64,000 nt of DNA from Desulfobulbus propionicus (GTDB lineage: Bacteria; Desulfobacterota; Desulfobulbia; Desulfobulbales; Desulfobulbaceae). The DNA lies in contig PDTC01000016.1 in assembly GCA_002748735.1 (NCBI GenBank), positions 1 through 64,000 of the forward strand, written 5' to 3'. A program made the position numbers and the translations under genes. This document shows, one piece after another, positions 18,895 through 28,553 of the stretch (within the stretch, counting starts at the first letter, position 1; the number at the start of each line of letters is the position of its first letter). The notes under the pieces were generated by a model, which was not told where the DNA came from, did not search any database, and was given only the letters and a program-made list of their open reading frames with translations.

Positions 18895-20511
18895 TTAGAG
18901 CAGGCCGTGGAAAAAATCATTTCCCTTGTCATCGACAAGGATGAAGGCCGGGAAGTCAACAACCTCGATTTTCCACACAGCCTCCATACCCAGTTCGGGA
19001 AAGTCCAGACACTCCACTTTTTTGATGTTCTTTTCAGCAAGCAGAGCAGCAGGTCCGCCAATGGATCCCAGGTAAAACCCACCATGCCGCTGACAGGCCT
19101 CGGTAACCTCTCGGGAGCGGTTGCCCTTGGCGAGCATTACCATGGAGCCGCCGTGGCTCTGCAGCAGATCCACATAGGAATCCATGCGTCCGGCGGTGGT
19201 CGGCCCGAAAGAACCCGATGGCTTACCTTCAGGGGTCTTTGCCGGACCTGCGTAGTAAACCGGATGCCGGGTCAGGTATTCCGGGATGGGTTCACCCCGG
19301 TCAAGGATCTCTTTCCACTTGGCATGGGCGATATCACGACCAACAATGATGGTCCCGGTGAGCCGCAATTGCGTGGCCACCTGATACTTTGACAGTTCGG
19401 CAAGAATCTCCGCCATGGGACGATTAAGGTCAACGGCGATGGCCTTGCTCGAGCGATGGCGGTACTCGTCGGGGATCAGCCTGCCGGGGTTACTGTCCAT
19501 CTTCTCGATCCACAGCCCGTCTCCATTGATTTTGGCTTTGAGATTACGGTCTGCCGAGCAGCTCACCCCCATGCCCACCGGACAGGAGGCCCCGTGCCGT
19601 GGCATTCTGATCACCCGGATATCGTGGGCAAAGTACTTGCCTCCGAACTGGGCCCCAAGGCCAAGTTTGCCGGCAGCAACGGTCAACTCTTTTTCCAGCT
19701 TCACATCGCGAAAGGCCCGACCATACTCGTTACCTGTCGTGGGCAGACCATCAAGATATCGGGTGGAGGCCAGTTTGACGGTTTTGAGATTGGTCTCAGC
19801 GCTGGTGCCACCGATGACAAAGGCGACGTGATAGGGGGGACAGGCGGCGGTTCCCAGGGAGCGCATCTTGTCCACCAAAAATTTTTTCAGGGTTTCCGGA
19901 GTCAGGAGTGCCTTGGTCTGCTGATACAGATAGGTCTTGTTGGCGCTGCCCCCACCTTTTGCCATGAAAAGAAAGGTGTACTGAGCACCTTCGGTAGCAT
20001 ACAGGTCGATCTGTGCCGGCAGATTAGTGCGGGTGTTGACCTCTTCGTACATGCTCAGGGGCGCATTTTGCGAGTAACGCAGATTTTCTTCGGTATAGGT
20101 TTTGAAAATACCAGCCGAAATTGCTTCGGCATCGTTACACCCAGTCCAGACCTGTTGCCCCTTCTTGCCGATAACGATGGCTGTGCCGGTGTCCTGACAG
20201 AAAGGCAGGACAAAATCAGCGGCAACCTCGGCGTTGGCAAGCATGGTGAGCGCCACCTCGCGGTCGTTAGCCGACGCCTCGGGGTCCTCGAGGATACTGG
20301 CCACCTGTGCGTTATGGGAGGGCCTGAGCAGAAAGCTCACCTCGCGCATGGCCTCGTTGGCAAGGATGCGCAGGCCTTCGGGGTCGATGCGCAGCATTTC
20401 CTGATCACCGAAACGATCCATTGAGACGAAGTGTTCAGAGCCCTCCAGGCGTCGATACTCAGTGGTGTCTCTGTCCAGGGGAAATGGTTCCTGGTACACA
20501 AAGGTTGTCAT
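18895..20511 (-). CDS. Fumarate hydratase, class I
   Basis: The 538-residue protein is the oxygen-sensitive [4Fe-4S] fumarase, close in length to FumA/FumB. The N-terminal alpha part includes [15 protein letters not shown] and [13 protein letters not shown]. The C-terminal beta part includes [13 protein letters not shown] and [32 protein letters not shown]. Cluster cysteines include those in [15 protein letters not shown] and CPVGMGVSC. It interconverts fumarate and malate. The start is ATG 20511, with AAGGAGAGG in front. A single fused chain, rather than the two-subunit form, is worth noting for an anaerobe. Confidence 0.96.
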   Translation of the reverse strand: MTTFVYQEPFPLDRDTTEYRRLEGSEHFVSMDRFGDQEMLRIDPEGLRILANEAMREVSFLLRPSHNAQVASILEDPEASANDREVALTMLANAEVAADFVLPFCQDTGTAIVIGKKGQQVWTGCNDAEAISAGIFKTYTEENLRYSQNAPLSMYEEVNTRTNLPAQIDLYATEGAQYTFLFMAKGGGSANKTYLYQQTKALLTPETLKKFLVDKMRSLGTAACPPYHVAFVIGGTSAETNLKTVKLASTRYLDGLPTTGNEYGRAFRDVKLEKELTVAAGKLGLGAQFGGKYFAHDIRVIRMPRHGASCPVGMGVSCSADRNLKAKINGDGLWIEKMDSNPGRLIPDEYRHRSSKAIAVDLNRPMAEILAELSKYQVATQLRLTGTIIVGRDIAHAKWKEILDRGEPIPEYLTRHPVYYAGPAKTPEGKPSGSFGPTTAGRMDSYVDLLQSHGGSMVMLAKGNRSREVTEACQRHGGFYLGSIGGPAALLAEKNIKKVECLDFPELGMEAVWKIEVVDFPAFILVDDKGNDFFHGLL

Positions 20512-20642
20512 AATGCCTCTCCTTGTCTGAATAAAGATGAAAACTACGCGTCGTGGCAGAGAGTAAAGCACTGCACACCGTTTTTGCCTGGAATGTATGC
20601 TGTTCGTATACCATCTTTACCTGGCAGTGTCATCACCAGCAC

Positions 20643-21497
20643 TTAGATCAGAAAAAACGGTACCCGTAAACAGGTACCGGCAGATGCATGAAAGACAGAC
20701 TCACCAAAACGCTCCTGGAGTCGGGCACCATTAGTCAGTCCAGTACAATGGGCTGTTCCCAGGTGTTCGATGGCGAAACTGGCCAGCTGCTGACAGGTGG
20801 CTGTGAACTGGGAGGGCTCGACAAAACCTAGGTGTGTCCCTCCCAGTACCAGATGCAGGGGGCGACCGGGCAGGTTACCTGTAATATGGGTTAAGGTGTT
20901 GATAATGCCACTGTGGGCGCAGCCCAGGATAACAACCAGTCCAGATACGGTGTCCAGTACCAGGGCCTGGTCATCCGCGACAGGATCAGGAACCAGGCAG
21001 CCTTCATCGCCGTAAATCCGCAGGTGCGGATCGGGGTGCTCGAAAGGTGTCACTCGGGGAATCTCGCCGCTGACGTAGACGTCTGTGGTTATCTGCGTAA
21101 ACGTCGTCACCGGATGAAACCGTGCACCAAGCCCCTCAAGATGACTGCGCTTGTGGGGGATACCGATCTCGGTACAGGTTTCGCCTCGACAGGAGTAGCG
21201 GTCGTGGAATATGCCAGGATGGGCCATGACATTAATCGGGCCAGTATCTCGAAGGACCTCGGCAAGACCATTTGCATGGTCGTAGTGGCCGTGGCTCAGG
21301 ACAATATAATCCAGTTGGCGCAAATCCTTGCCCAGGGCACGGCTATTGGCAATGATGGTGCGATTGCCCGTGTCAAACAGGAGATTACAGGCAGAACTTT
21401 CCAGGAGCACCGCCCACCCGTGTTCACCGAGAACATCCCGGGCCGGTGCTGCGGAGTTTTCACAAAGAACAGTCAATGAGCAGGCATCAATGGTCAT
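20643..21497 (-). CDS. MBL-fold hydrolase, dihydropterin/aminobenzene phosphate synthase-like
   Basis: The 284-residue metallo-beta-lactamase-fold protein has the zinc motif SHGHYDHANGL. The long-branch type is shown by LTVLCENSAA…GEHGWAVLLES…LLFDTGNRT at the start and LGCAHSGIINT and LGGTHLGF later. This subgroup resembles archaeal 7,8-dihydropterin-6-methyl-4-(beta-ribofuranosyl)aminobenzene 5'-phosphate synthase, but bacterial members are mostly uncharacterised. It begins nine bases after the hemW stop, so it is probably in that operon. Confidence 0.87.
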   Translation of the reverse strand: MTIDACSLTVLCENSAAPARDVLGEHGWAVLLESSACNLLFDTGNRTIIANSRALGKDLRQLDYIVLSHGHYDHANGLAEVLRDTGPINVMAHPGIFHDRYSCRGETCTEIGIPHKRSHLEGLGARFHPVTTFTQITTDVYVSGEIPRVTPFEHPDPHLRIYGDEGCLVPDPVADDQALVLDTVSGLVVILGCAHSGIINTLTHITGNLPGRPLHLVLGGTHLGFVEPSQFTATCQQLASFAIEHLGTAHCTGLTNGARLQERFGESVFHASAGTCLRVPFFLI

Positions 21498-21506
21498 GGC
21501 AGTATG

Positions 21507-22679
21507 TTAGACGAATTCAGCCATAACCGTGTTGGCCACGGTCAGGCCTTTGGTGGTGAGAAAAAGCCTCCGAGAAACAGGGTCAACGGTCAGGAGCCCC
21601 TGGCTGGTCAGTTTTGGGAGAAGGGCACTGTAGTAGTGCAAGGGGTCGAAGCTGAAGCGGCGTTGCAGGCGGGTCGCGCTCACACCTCGGGTCATGCGCA
21701 GCCCCAGCACCATGGTTTCACGAAAGCTGGCCTCACGGCCCAACTGCTCGGTGACACCCTGGGCTTGGCCAGGTACGTCGACCTGCCCGAGATAGTGTGT
21801 GACGTCAGCGCCGGCAGTGGTCCGCTGCCCCTGGTAAAACGAGGCAGCTCCAGGGCCAAGCCCCAGGTATTCACCACCGAGCCAGTAGTTGAGATTGTGG
21901 CGGCAGGCTCGCCCCGGTCGGCAGTAGTTGGAGATCTCGTAGTGGACATAGCCAGTCATGGACTGTCTGGTTCTGTCCATCATGTCGAGGAGTACCCTTT
22001 CGTCCGGCAGCGTCAGGCCACCTGCATCAAGCTGGCTTCTCAAGGGTGTTTGCGGCTCCACGGTCAACTCATACAACGAGAGATGTTCAGGGGCAAGGTC
22101 CAGAGCTGTGTCCAGATTGCGCTGCCAGTTGTCCACGTCCTGTCCTGGCAGGCCATACATCATATCCATGCTCAGATTGTCAAAGCCAGCCCTGCGCGCC
22201 GCCCGGATCAGGTCAACGGCTTCTGCCCCGCTGTGCAGACGACCCAGGCGGTGAAGGTCAGTATCATTGAAGCTCTGGACACCCACGGACAGCCGGTTAA
22301 ATCCTGCCCGGCGCAAGGTGCTGAGCCCGGCTTCGTCAATGGTCGCCGGGTTGACCTCAATGGAGACTTCCGGGGTCTTGGTGCTGAAGGGCAGAGCGGC
22401 ACGACATCGCTGCAGGAGATCGGCCAGCACCTCCGGCTCAAGCATGCTTGGCGTACCGCCCCCGAAAAAGATGGTGCTGAAACGATGCCCCTGCCAGCGG
22501 GGAACCTCGCTGTTTAACTCAGCGAGCAGGGCGGCAGGAAAAGCAGCGAGTTGCCGGCGGGTAGCGGCAACAGAGGGGAAGTTGCAGTAACAGCACTTGC
22601 TTCGGCAAAAGGGGACATGGACATAGAGTCCCGTCTGCTCAAGCCTGTCAGAGGCTGCTGCTGACCTGTCGACAGTCAC
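21507..22679 (-). CDS. hemW: Heme chaperone HemW-like radical SAM protein
   Basis: The protein is a radical SAM enzyme of the coproporphyrinogen III oxidase-like family. The [4Fe-4S] motif is CRSKCCYC (CX3CX2C) near the N-terminus, followed by IFFGGGTPSML, VEVNP-like SIEVNPATID, GVQSFND and MDMMYGLPGQ. These fit HemW, the heme chaperone, better than HemN. GTG 22679 is proposed as the start; a longer reading to 22730 would overlap radC more. It overlaps the radC stop by about 32 bases, so translation is probably coupled. Confidence 0.88.
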   Translation of the reverse strand: MTVDRSAAASDRLEQTGLYVHVPFCRSKCCYCNFPSVAATRRQLAAFPAALLAELNSEVPRWQGHRFSTIFFGGGTPSMLEPEVLADLLQRCRAALPFSTKTPEVSIEVNPATIDEAGLSTLRRAGFNRLSVGVQSFNDTDLHRLGRLHSGAEAVDLIRAARRAGFDNLSMDMMYGLPGQDVDNWQRNLDTALDLAPEHLSLYELTVEPQTPLRSQLDAGGLTLPDERVLLDMMDRTRQSMTGYVHYEISNYCRPGRACRHNLNYWLGGEYLGLGPGAASFYQGQRTTAGADVTHYLGQVDVPGQAQGVTEQLGREASFRETMVLGLRMTRGVSATRLQRRFSFDPLHYYSALLPKLTSQGLLTVDPVSRRLFLTTKGLTVANTVMAEFV

Positions 22680-23382
22680 GGTCAATCTCGGCCATGAGGC
22701 CGTGGTCGGCAAAGGAGTACACCGTGTCACCTGCGCCGATGATCAGATGGTCCAGCAGCCGAATATGCATGAAGGAGCAGGCCAGAGAAAGGGCCCGGGT
22801 GAGCTTCTTGTCCTGGGCAGAAGGCGACAGGCTCCCCGAAGGATGATTGTGGGCGATAACCAGGGCACTGGCGTTACGGGCGAGCGCCGCCTTGATGACC
22901 TCACGAGGATAGATGGTGTTGACTGTCACTGTCCCCTGACTGAGGATCTCTGTGTCAATGACGGCATGGGCGGCATCGAGAAAGACCGCTGTGAACACCT
23001 CCTGTTCCAAATCGCGCATGGTGTGGATGAGATAATCGGCAACGTCACGGGCGCTGTGCAGGTACTGCCTGCCCTTGACCCGCTGACGGAGGTAACGCCT
23101 GGCAACCCCCTGAATAAAGCCAAGGGCAAAGGCATTTTTCGGGCCTATCCCTTTGATGGCCTGCAGCCTGGCCGCAGGTGCATCCAGTACCGCCGGCAGA
23201 GAGCCCAGCTCTTCCAGGGCCCGACGGGCCGGAATTTTACAGTCGGTACGCGGTGTGCCCAGTGTCAACAGCATCTCGACAATCTCGGCGTCGGTAAAGG
23301 CTTCAATGCCCTGCTGGAGGAACTTATCACGGAGGCGCTGGCGGTGACCGGCGCCCTGTTGTTGGCCGGCGCCGCTATGCAT
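22648..23382 (-). CDS. radC: RadC-family JAB/MPN protein
   Basis: The 244-residue protein has the RadC layout. An N-terminal helix-hairpin-helix region includes [23 protein letters not shown] and IKGIGPKNA. The C-terminal JAB/MPN metalloprotease-like domain carries the JAMM motif [15 protein letters not shown] and LLDHLIIG. The biochemical role of RadC is still unclear, despite the old DNA-repair name. It overlaps the gatB stop by eight bases and the hemW start, so it lies within a tight operon. Confidence 0.94.
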   Translation of the reverse strand: MHSGAGQQQGAGHRQRLRDKFLQQGIEAFTDAEIVEMLLTLGTPRTDCKIPARRALEELGSLPAVLDAPAARLQAIKGIGPKNAFALGFIQGVARRYLRQRVKGRQYLHSARDVADYLIHTMRDLEQEVFTAVFLDAAHAVIDTEILSQGTVTVNTIYPREVIKAALARNASALVIAHNHPSGSLSPSAQDKKLTRALSLACSFMHIRLLDHLIIGAGDTVYSFADHGLMAEIDRDCRQVSSSL

Positions 23383-24799
23383 TCAACTCCTGCTGAAAAA
23401 GTTTATTGGCCATCTGCGGGTTGGCCTTACCCCTGGTTTTCTGCATGAGCTGACCAACAAAGAAGCCGATCACCTTGGTCTTACCGTCACGGAACTGCTG
23501 TACCTGGTCGGGGTTATCCTCAAGGATCTCCCGTACCAGCGCGACAAGTTCATCCTCATTGCTCATCTGAAGAAGGCCCTTCTCCTGAACGAGGGTATCG
23601 GGATCTAAATCCTGTTCGAGCAGATCCGGCAGGAGCTGCTTGGCGATTTTTCCGCTGATGGTACCTTCATCCACCAGACAGAGCAGGCGGGCAAGCCGCT
23701 CGGGACGAAGGGGACAGGCAGCGAATTGCTCAGGGGTGTAAGTCCGTAACAGCTCGGTGCCGATAAAGTTGGCAAGTTTTTTGGCCTGTGGATACCCTGC
23801 CAGGGCTGTCTCAAAAAAATCCGCCAGTTCCCGTGAGCTGGTCAGGAGAAGCGCATCATATTCGGGCAGGTCCATCTCGTTGATGAAGCGGTGTTGCCGG
23901 TTGTCAGGGAGTTCTGGCAGCCGGGTGCGGACTTCGTCCACCCAGGCCTGGTCTATCATGAGCGGGACCAGATCCGGATCGGGAAAGTACCGGTAATCGT
24001 GGGCTTCCTCCTTGCCACGCATGGGCTCGGTACGGTTCTGGTCCGGGTTCCAGAGCATGGTCTGCTGGACAATTTCTCCACCGTCAAGAAGGATATCACG
24101 CTGGCGGCGCTCTTCGTATTCCAGGGCCAGCTGGACGTTGCGAAACGAGTTCATGTTTTTCAACTCGGTACGGGTACCCAAGGTGTTACTCCCTTTCGGG
24201 CGCAGGGAGATATTGGCATCACAACGAAAGCTGCCTTCCTGCATATTGCCGTCACAGATGTCCAGGTAACGGACAATCGCATGGAGTTTTTTGAGATAGG
24301 CAACCGCTTCGGCCGGGGAGCGCATATCCGGTTCGGAAACGATTTCCAGCAGTGGTGTGCCGGTACGATTAAGGTCGACATGGCTCACCGGTTCAATCTC
24401 ATCGTGCACCAGCTTACCGGCATCCTCCTCCATATGAATTCGGGTAATGCCGATGACGTTGCACAGCTCGTCCACTCGGATTTCCAGGCGGCCGTGTTCA
24501 CAAACAGGGAGCTCGAACTGGGAAATCTGATACCCTTTGGGCAGGTCCGGGTAAAAGTAGTTTTTGCGGGCAAAGCGATTTTCACGGTTAATGGTGGACT
24601 CGGTGGCCAGCCCAAGTTTGATGGCCGACTCAACCACTTCGCGGTTCAGCACCGGCAGGGAGCCGGGCATCCCCAGGCAGACCGGGCAGGTCTGGGTATT
24701 AGGCGGGGCGCCAAATCCGGTGGAGCAGCCACAGAAGATCTTGCTCCTGGTCTTCATCTGGGCGTGGACTTCCAGGCCAATAACAGTCTCAAACTCCAT
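23375..24799 (-). CDS. gatB: Aspartyl/glutamyl-tRNA amidotransferase subunit B
   Basis: The 474-residue protein begins [24 protein letters not shown], the GatB signature, with the CX2C..C zinc-site region in FCGCSTGFG…[19 protein letters not shown]. It ends with the YqeY-like tail domain ([21 protein letters not shown]). With GatA and GatC it converts misacylated Glu-tRNA(Gln) or Asp-tRNA(Asn) to the correct amide. gatA and gatC are not in the window. It begins two bases after the preceding gene and is clearly part of the rdgC-gatB-radC-hemW run. Confidence 0.97.
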   Translation of the reverse strand: MEFETVIGLEVHAQMKTRSKIFCGCSTGFGAPPNTQTCPVCLGMPGSLPVLNREVVESAIKLGLATESTINRENRFARKNYFYPDLPKGYQISQFELPVCEHGRLEIRVDELCNVIGITRIHMEEDAGKLVHDEIEPVSHVDLNRTGTPLLEIVSEPDMRSPAEAVAYLKKLHAIVRYLDICDGNMQEGSFRCDANISLRPKGSNTLGTRTELKNMNSFRNVQLALEYEERRQRDILLDGGEIVQQTMLWNPDQNRTEPMRGKEEAHDYRYFPDPDLVPLMIDQAWVDEVRTRLPELPDNRQHRFINEMDLPEYDALLLTSSRELADFFETALAGYPQAKKLANFIGTELLRTYTPEQFAACPLRPERLARLLCLVDEGTISGKIAKQLLPDLLEQDLDPDTLVQEKGLLQMSNEDELVALVREILEDNPDQVQQFRDGKTKVIGFFVGQLMQKTRGKANPQMANKLFQQELNA

Positions 24800-24801
24800 G
24801 A

Positions 24802-25362
24802 TTACTCGCCATTCAGATCAGGGCCGCTCATGCTGCTGCCTGACCAGTTACGGATTTTTGCTAACTCTTCGGGCCATCCGGCTGATGCACGGATATTGAC
24901 GAACATCCGCAACAGATCCATGACCAGTCCGGTCAGTTCTTCAAACAGGGCAATACGTTCCAGGATTCTTCCTTCCAGGTCTTCACCGCTGTCACCACCA
25001 TCGGCAGGTCCGGCAGTCCTGGGGAGGCGAATATTACGAAACTCCAGGGTTGCGGCGGTGAGGGTAACGCCAAACTCATGGTCACCCCGGACAATACGGA
25101 TGCGGGCCTGCTCAGGCTTTTTACCCAACGCCAGCCCAGCCCTGGCCTCTTTGAGTTCGGTCTGCAGCCCCCGGCAAATGACCTTTTCGTTCGCCTCACC
25201 TTCACCATACTCCAGCAGCATATGCTTTTCAAAAACAACGATAATGTCGCCAATACCATCAACGGCAACACTGCCCCCCCGCTCCTCGGACTTGTACCAG
25301 AGCCAGGCCAGAAACTCCTGCCCCAGAAACCGTTTTTCCTGTATCAGTTCAACGAGATCCAT
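24802..25362 (-). CDS. RdgC-linked protein, possibly the second half of a split RdgC
   Basis: The 186-residue cytoplasmic protein has no membrane segment. Its [15 protein letters not shown]…[16 protein letters not shown]…[17 protein letters not shown] pattern loosely resembles the C-terminal half of full-length RdgC (E. coli, about 300 residues). The gene right upstream encodes the N-terminal RdgC-like part and ends only six bases away. I infer that these two genes together do the job of one RdgC, but this assignment is from memory and needs a profile search. The gene ends two bases before gatB. Confidence 0.5.
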   Translation of the reverse strand: MDLVELIQEKRFLGQEFLAWLWYKSEERGGSVAVDGIGDIIVVFEKHMLLEYGEGEANEKVICRGLQTELKEARAGLALGKKPEQARIRIVRGDHEFGVTLTAATLEFRNIRLPRTAGPADGGDSGEDLEGRILERIALFEELTGLVMDLLRMFVNIRASAGWPEELAKIRNWSGSSMSGPDLNGE

Positions 25363-25368
25363 GAGACT

Positions 25369-25974
25369 CTATATAAGCAGGGCTGGACGCAGATCTTCAA
25401 AGCCGGCTTGATACTCTCCAGCCACCAGGCGCTCTCCGGCAGTCCAGGGAATCTGCAGGGTCAGCGGCATGTCAAAGGTGTCACGGAAAAGGTCTTCGAG
25501 CTGGCTCAAGGCCTTTTTGTTCGTGGAAAAAAAGAGCAGGGTAGCATCGCCCAGGTTCCAGCAGAGATCATAGGTGGCTGGAACCGGCACGGATTTGCGC
25601 AGAAGTTCGGCACGTACGCGCTCTTTGATCTCCAGGCGAACCGCCCGGCCAAGTTGGGGAAGCTGCCGATCTTTTTTGATACGCTCCTCCTCTTTCATGA
25701 CACATTTTTTTACAACAGCGGGAGAAACCTTGCGTTCGTCGACCCGCATGGTGAGGACAACGTAATCGGCAGCTGCGTAAGAGCTGTAGGCAAAATCAGC
25801 GTCAAACATATTGGCGACCGAAACCCATCCGATCGAATATTCATCCATGTTGTCGTCGATGTCGCGAAAGCTGTTGGCGGCAACCCGCTCAGCAACGAAA
25901 TCCCAGAAGTTCGACGGAGGGCTCCCCCCCACCGTAAAGCGGACACAGGAAGATGATCCGGTTAGTAAGCCCAT
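25369..25974 (-). CDS. rdgC: Recombination-associated protein RdgC-like
   Basis: The 201-residue protein matches the short RdgC form of Desulfobacterota: FWDFVAERV..NSFRDIDDN…GWVSVANMFDADF…YVVLTMRVDERKVSPAVVKK and VPVPATYDLCWN..DATLLFFSTNKKALSQLEDLF. RdgC of E. coli is a ring-shaped, non-specific DNA-binding protein that limits RecA. This copy is about two thirds of that length, and the next gene may supply the rest. It is the first gene of the minus-strand operon, about 200 bases from the tRNA-Lys gene on the other strand. Confidence 0.8.
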   Translation of the reverse strand: MGLLTGSSSCVRFTVGGSPPSNFWDFVAERVAANSFRDIDDNMDEYSIGWVSVANMFDADFAYSSYAAADYVVLTMRVDERKVSPAVVKKCVMKEEERIKKDRQLPQLGRAVRLEIKERVRAELLRKSVPVPATYDLCWNLGDATLLFFSTNKKALSQLEDLFRDTFDMPLTLQIPWTAGERLVAGEYQAGFEDLRPALLI

Positions 25975-26124
25975 GAAAATCCACTGGTTAACTGTTCAGA
26001 GAAGTGATCTGTTTTCTTTGTAGAAGATATCAGATATAGCAGACCTGAGAAAAGGCAACAAGTCCTATCCCTCACGAAGGTCTTTTCCGGGTGGACGTGA
26101 AGAGCAATAATCGACGGTTTTTTG

Positions 26125-26153
26125 TTGACAGGACTCGTTGAAACGGGTAACTA
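26125..26153 (+). promoter_or_regulatory. Promoter of the tRNA-Lys/tRNA-Glu pair
   Basis: A perfect TTGACA -35 box is followed after 17 bases by TAACTA. The -10 box ends about 18 bases before the first tRNA base. Confidence 0.6.
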
Positions 26154-26171
26154 GGTTGTCCCTGTGTTGAA

Positions 26172-26247
26172 GGGTCGTTAACTCAGTTGGTAGAGTATCT
26201 GCCTTTTAAGCAGAGAGTCGTTGGTTCGAGTCCAACACGACCCACCA
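26172..26247 (+). tRNA. tRNA-Lys (anticodon TTT)
   Basis: The 76-base gene folds as a cloverleaf: acceptor GGGTCGT / ACGACCC, D-loop ACTCAGTTGGTAGAG, anticodon stem-loop CTGCCTTTTAAGCAG with anticodon TTT, T-loop TTCGAGTCC, and an encoded CCA. It lies 12 bases before tRNA-Glu in one transcript. Confidence 0.96.
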
Positions 26248-26259
26248 CATACGCATAGA

Positions 26260-26337
26260 GTCCCCATCGTCTAGTCAGGTCCAGGACACCGGCCTTTCAC
26301 GCCGGCAACACCGGTTCGAATCCGGTTGGGGACGCCA
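26260..26337 (+). tRNA. tRNA-Glu (anticodon TTC)
   Basis: The acceptor GTCCCCA pairs with TGGGGAC. The anticodon stem CCGGC holds the loop CTTTCAC with anticodon TTC, followed by the T-arm ACCGGTTCGAATCCGGT and an encoded CCA. The rho-independent terminator follows 14 bases later. Confidence 0.96.
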
Positions 26338-26351
26338 GATAATAAAAAAAA

Positions 26352-26381
26352 GGAGCTGGAATATTCCAGCTCCTTTTTTTT
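26352..26381 (+). terminator. Intrinsic terminator of the tRNA operon
   Basis: An 11-base arm (GGAGCTGGAAT) is followed at once by its exact complement and then eight T. An A-run on the other side lets it also act on the minus strand. Confidence 0.9.
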
Positions 26382-26753
26382 ATCAGGATTATCGACGCGA
26401 CACATAACTGATACGACAATCTGTTCACAAAAAAACCAGGAACAACAACTTGTTGTCTTTCACTGTCCCGTCAAAACACCGTACGATGCAAAGGTTTTGA
26501 CAGCAGTCGCCGAAAATATTCTGTTACCAGTCCCATGCGCTCGAATGCATGAAGAGCTGTCTATATTTTCACGACTTTTGGCGGCAACCAGCGGTTCGAA
26601 AAAGCCAGGGCAAACGAATCTTCCGGCCTCAAGACGCAGTGTACCTCACGAAACACCTCAACAGGCCGGATCCGCAAAAAAGCCATTGCCCGACCAGCTA
26701 CCAACAGCCTGCAGAGCAATACCCACGACCGACAAAAGAAGAGAAACAGCCTA
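26382..26753. other. Gap between the tRNA terminator and the ettA stop, no gene supported
   Basis: Several frames are open here, but none shows a domain or a convincing ribosome binding site. No structured RNA is evident. Confidence 0.5.
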
Positions 26754-28436
26754 TTAGCGGGTGAGCTGCCGATATCGGAGGCGATGGGGCTGATCAGCCT
26801 CAGCACCTTTGCGTCGTTTATACTCCTGGGCATACTCCGAATAATTACCCTCGAACCAGACCACCTCGGAATTTCCTTCAAAGGCGAGGATATGGGTGGC
26901 GATCCTGTCGAGGAACCAGCGGTCATGGCTAATAATCACGGCGCAGCCGGCAAAATTGTCGAGCGCCTCCTCCAGGGCCCGCATGGTATTGACATCCAGA
27001 TCATTGGTGGGCTCGTCCAGCAAGAGCACATTACCGCCATCCTTGAGCACCCTGGCGAGATGTACCCGGTTGCGCTGCCCTCCGGAGATTTCCCCCACCT
27101 TGTTCTGCTGCTCACTGCCGGTGAAATTGAACCTGGCAACATAGGCCCGGGCATTCACCTCACGGGTGCCCAGCCAGATGGTCTCCTGACCGTCGCTGAT
27201 GGCCTGGAAAATCGTGTGGTTTGGATCCAGGGCATCGCGTTCCTGGTCGACCCAGGCCAGTTTCACTGATTCGCCAACACGAAAAGCACCTTCATCAGCC
27301 TGCTCTGCGCCGGTGATCATCTTAAACAGCGTGGTCTTACCAGCGCCGTTGGCCCCGATAATGCCAACAATCCCCCCCGGTGGCAGGGAAAAACTCAAAT
27401 CATCCATGAGCAGACGATCACCAAAGGCCTTACGCACACCCTGCGCCTCGACCACCAGTTTACCCAGGCGGGGCCCGGGCGGGATGTAGATCTCCAGATC
27501 CCTGATCTTCTCCTGGGTTTCCTGGCTCAGCAGGTTTTCATAGGCATTGATCCTCGCCTTGGACTTGGCCCGGCGGCCCTTGGCTGACATATTGATCCAT
27601 TCCAGTTCGCGGGCGAGGGTGCGCTGCCGCTCGCTCTCCTTTTTCTCTTCCTGGGCAAGTCGTTGCTGCTTCTGCTGTAGCCACGACGAGTAATTGCCTT
27701 TCCACGGAATACCATGGCCCCGGTCCAGCTCCAAGATCCAGCCGGCAACGTTGTCCAGGAAATAACGATCATGGGTTACCGCGATCACGGTGCCAGCGTA
27801 GCGCTGAAGATGCTGCTCCAGCCAGGCCACAGATTCGGCATCGAGGTGGTTGGTGGGTTCGTCCAGCAGCAGGATGTCGGGCTGCTTGAGGAGAATGCGG
27901 CACAGGGCAACCCGACGCTTCTCTCCTCCGGAAAGAACAGCGGTAAGCTGATCTCCCGGTGGGCAACGCAGGGCATCCATGGCCATATCCAGTCTGGAGT
28001 CCAGCTCCCAGGCATCCACGGCATCGAGTTTATCCTGCACCTCAGCCTGACGGGCAATCAGCCTGTCCATGGCCTCGTCATCCATGGGCTCGGCAAACTG
28101 CTCGTTGATCCGGTTGAACTCTTCCAGCAGGTCAACGGTTCCCTGAACCCCTTCCTCGACAACCTGCCGAACTGTCTTCGCCGCATCCAGCTCAGGTTCT
28201 TGCGGCAGATAGTCCACCGTATACCCCTCGGAGAGAAGGGTCCTACCCTCATGCTCCTGATCAATTCCTGCCAGAATTCGCAGGAGGGTACTCTTGCCTG
28301 ATCCATTCAGACCGAGCACGCCAATCTTGGCACCGTAAAAATAACTGAGGCTGATATCCTTGAGCACCTCGCGATTCTTGTACTTCTTGCTCACCTTGAT
28401 CATCGAATAGATGATCTTGTTGGGTTCGTCGCTCAT
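26754..28436 (-). CDS. ettA: Energy-dependent translational throttle protein EttA (ABC-F)
   Basis: The 560-residue protein has two ABC ATPase domains and no membrane segment, the ABC-F plan. The first Walker A is GLNGSGKSTLLR with signature LSGGEKRRVALCR. The second is GANGAGKTTLFKMITG with ISGGQRNRVHLAR. The linker (about 240-320) contains KGNYSSWLQQKQQRLAQEEK and SAKGRRAKSKARI, as in EttA. EttA senses the ATP/ADP ratio and gates 70S complexes entering elongation. It begins MSDEPNKIIYSMIKVSK, and both the length and the arm region agree with EttA of E. coli (555). Confidence 0.95.
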   Translation of the reverse strand: MSDEPNKIIYSMIKVSKKYKNREVLKDISLSYFYGAKIGVLGLNGSGKSTLLRILAGIDQEHEGRTLLSEGYTVDYLPQEPELDAAKTVRQVVEEGVQGTVDLLEEFNRINEQFAEPMDDEAMDRLIARQAEVQDKLDAVDAWELDSRLDMAMDALRCPPGDQLTAVLSGGEKRRVALCRILLKQPDILLLDEPTNHLDAESVAWLEQHLQRYAGTVIAVTHDRYFLDNVAGWILELDRGHGIPWKGNYSSWLQQKQQRLAQEEKKESERQRTLARELEWINMSAKGRRAKSKARINAYENLLSQETQEKIRDLEIYIPPGPRLGKLVVEAQGVRKAFGDRLLMDDLSFSLPPGGIVGIIGANGAGKTTLFKMITGAEQADEGAFRVGESVKLAWVDQERDALDPNHTIFQAISDGQETIWLGTREVNARAYVARFNFTGSEQQNKVGEISGGQRNRVHLARVLKDGGNVLLLDEPTNDLDVNTMRALEEALDNFAGCAVIISHDRWFLDRIATHILAFEGNSEVVWFEGNYSEYAQEYKRRKGAEADQPHRLRYRQLTR

Positions 28437-28553
28437 AACGCTCTCTTTCCTTGTTGTTCATCTGCTCTGGCGTCAGCGAACAGCGACGCCAACTGTTTCC
28501 TTGGCACGCCCCTGCCTCTCTCAAAAAGGCGGTTATTTTTTGCTGCTACCCGT

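Noticed and set aside
22648-22679. A longer HemW start at 22730
   Set aside because: It would overlap radC by more than 80 bases with no ribosome binding site; GTG 22679 is more plausible.
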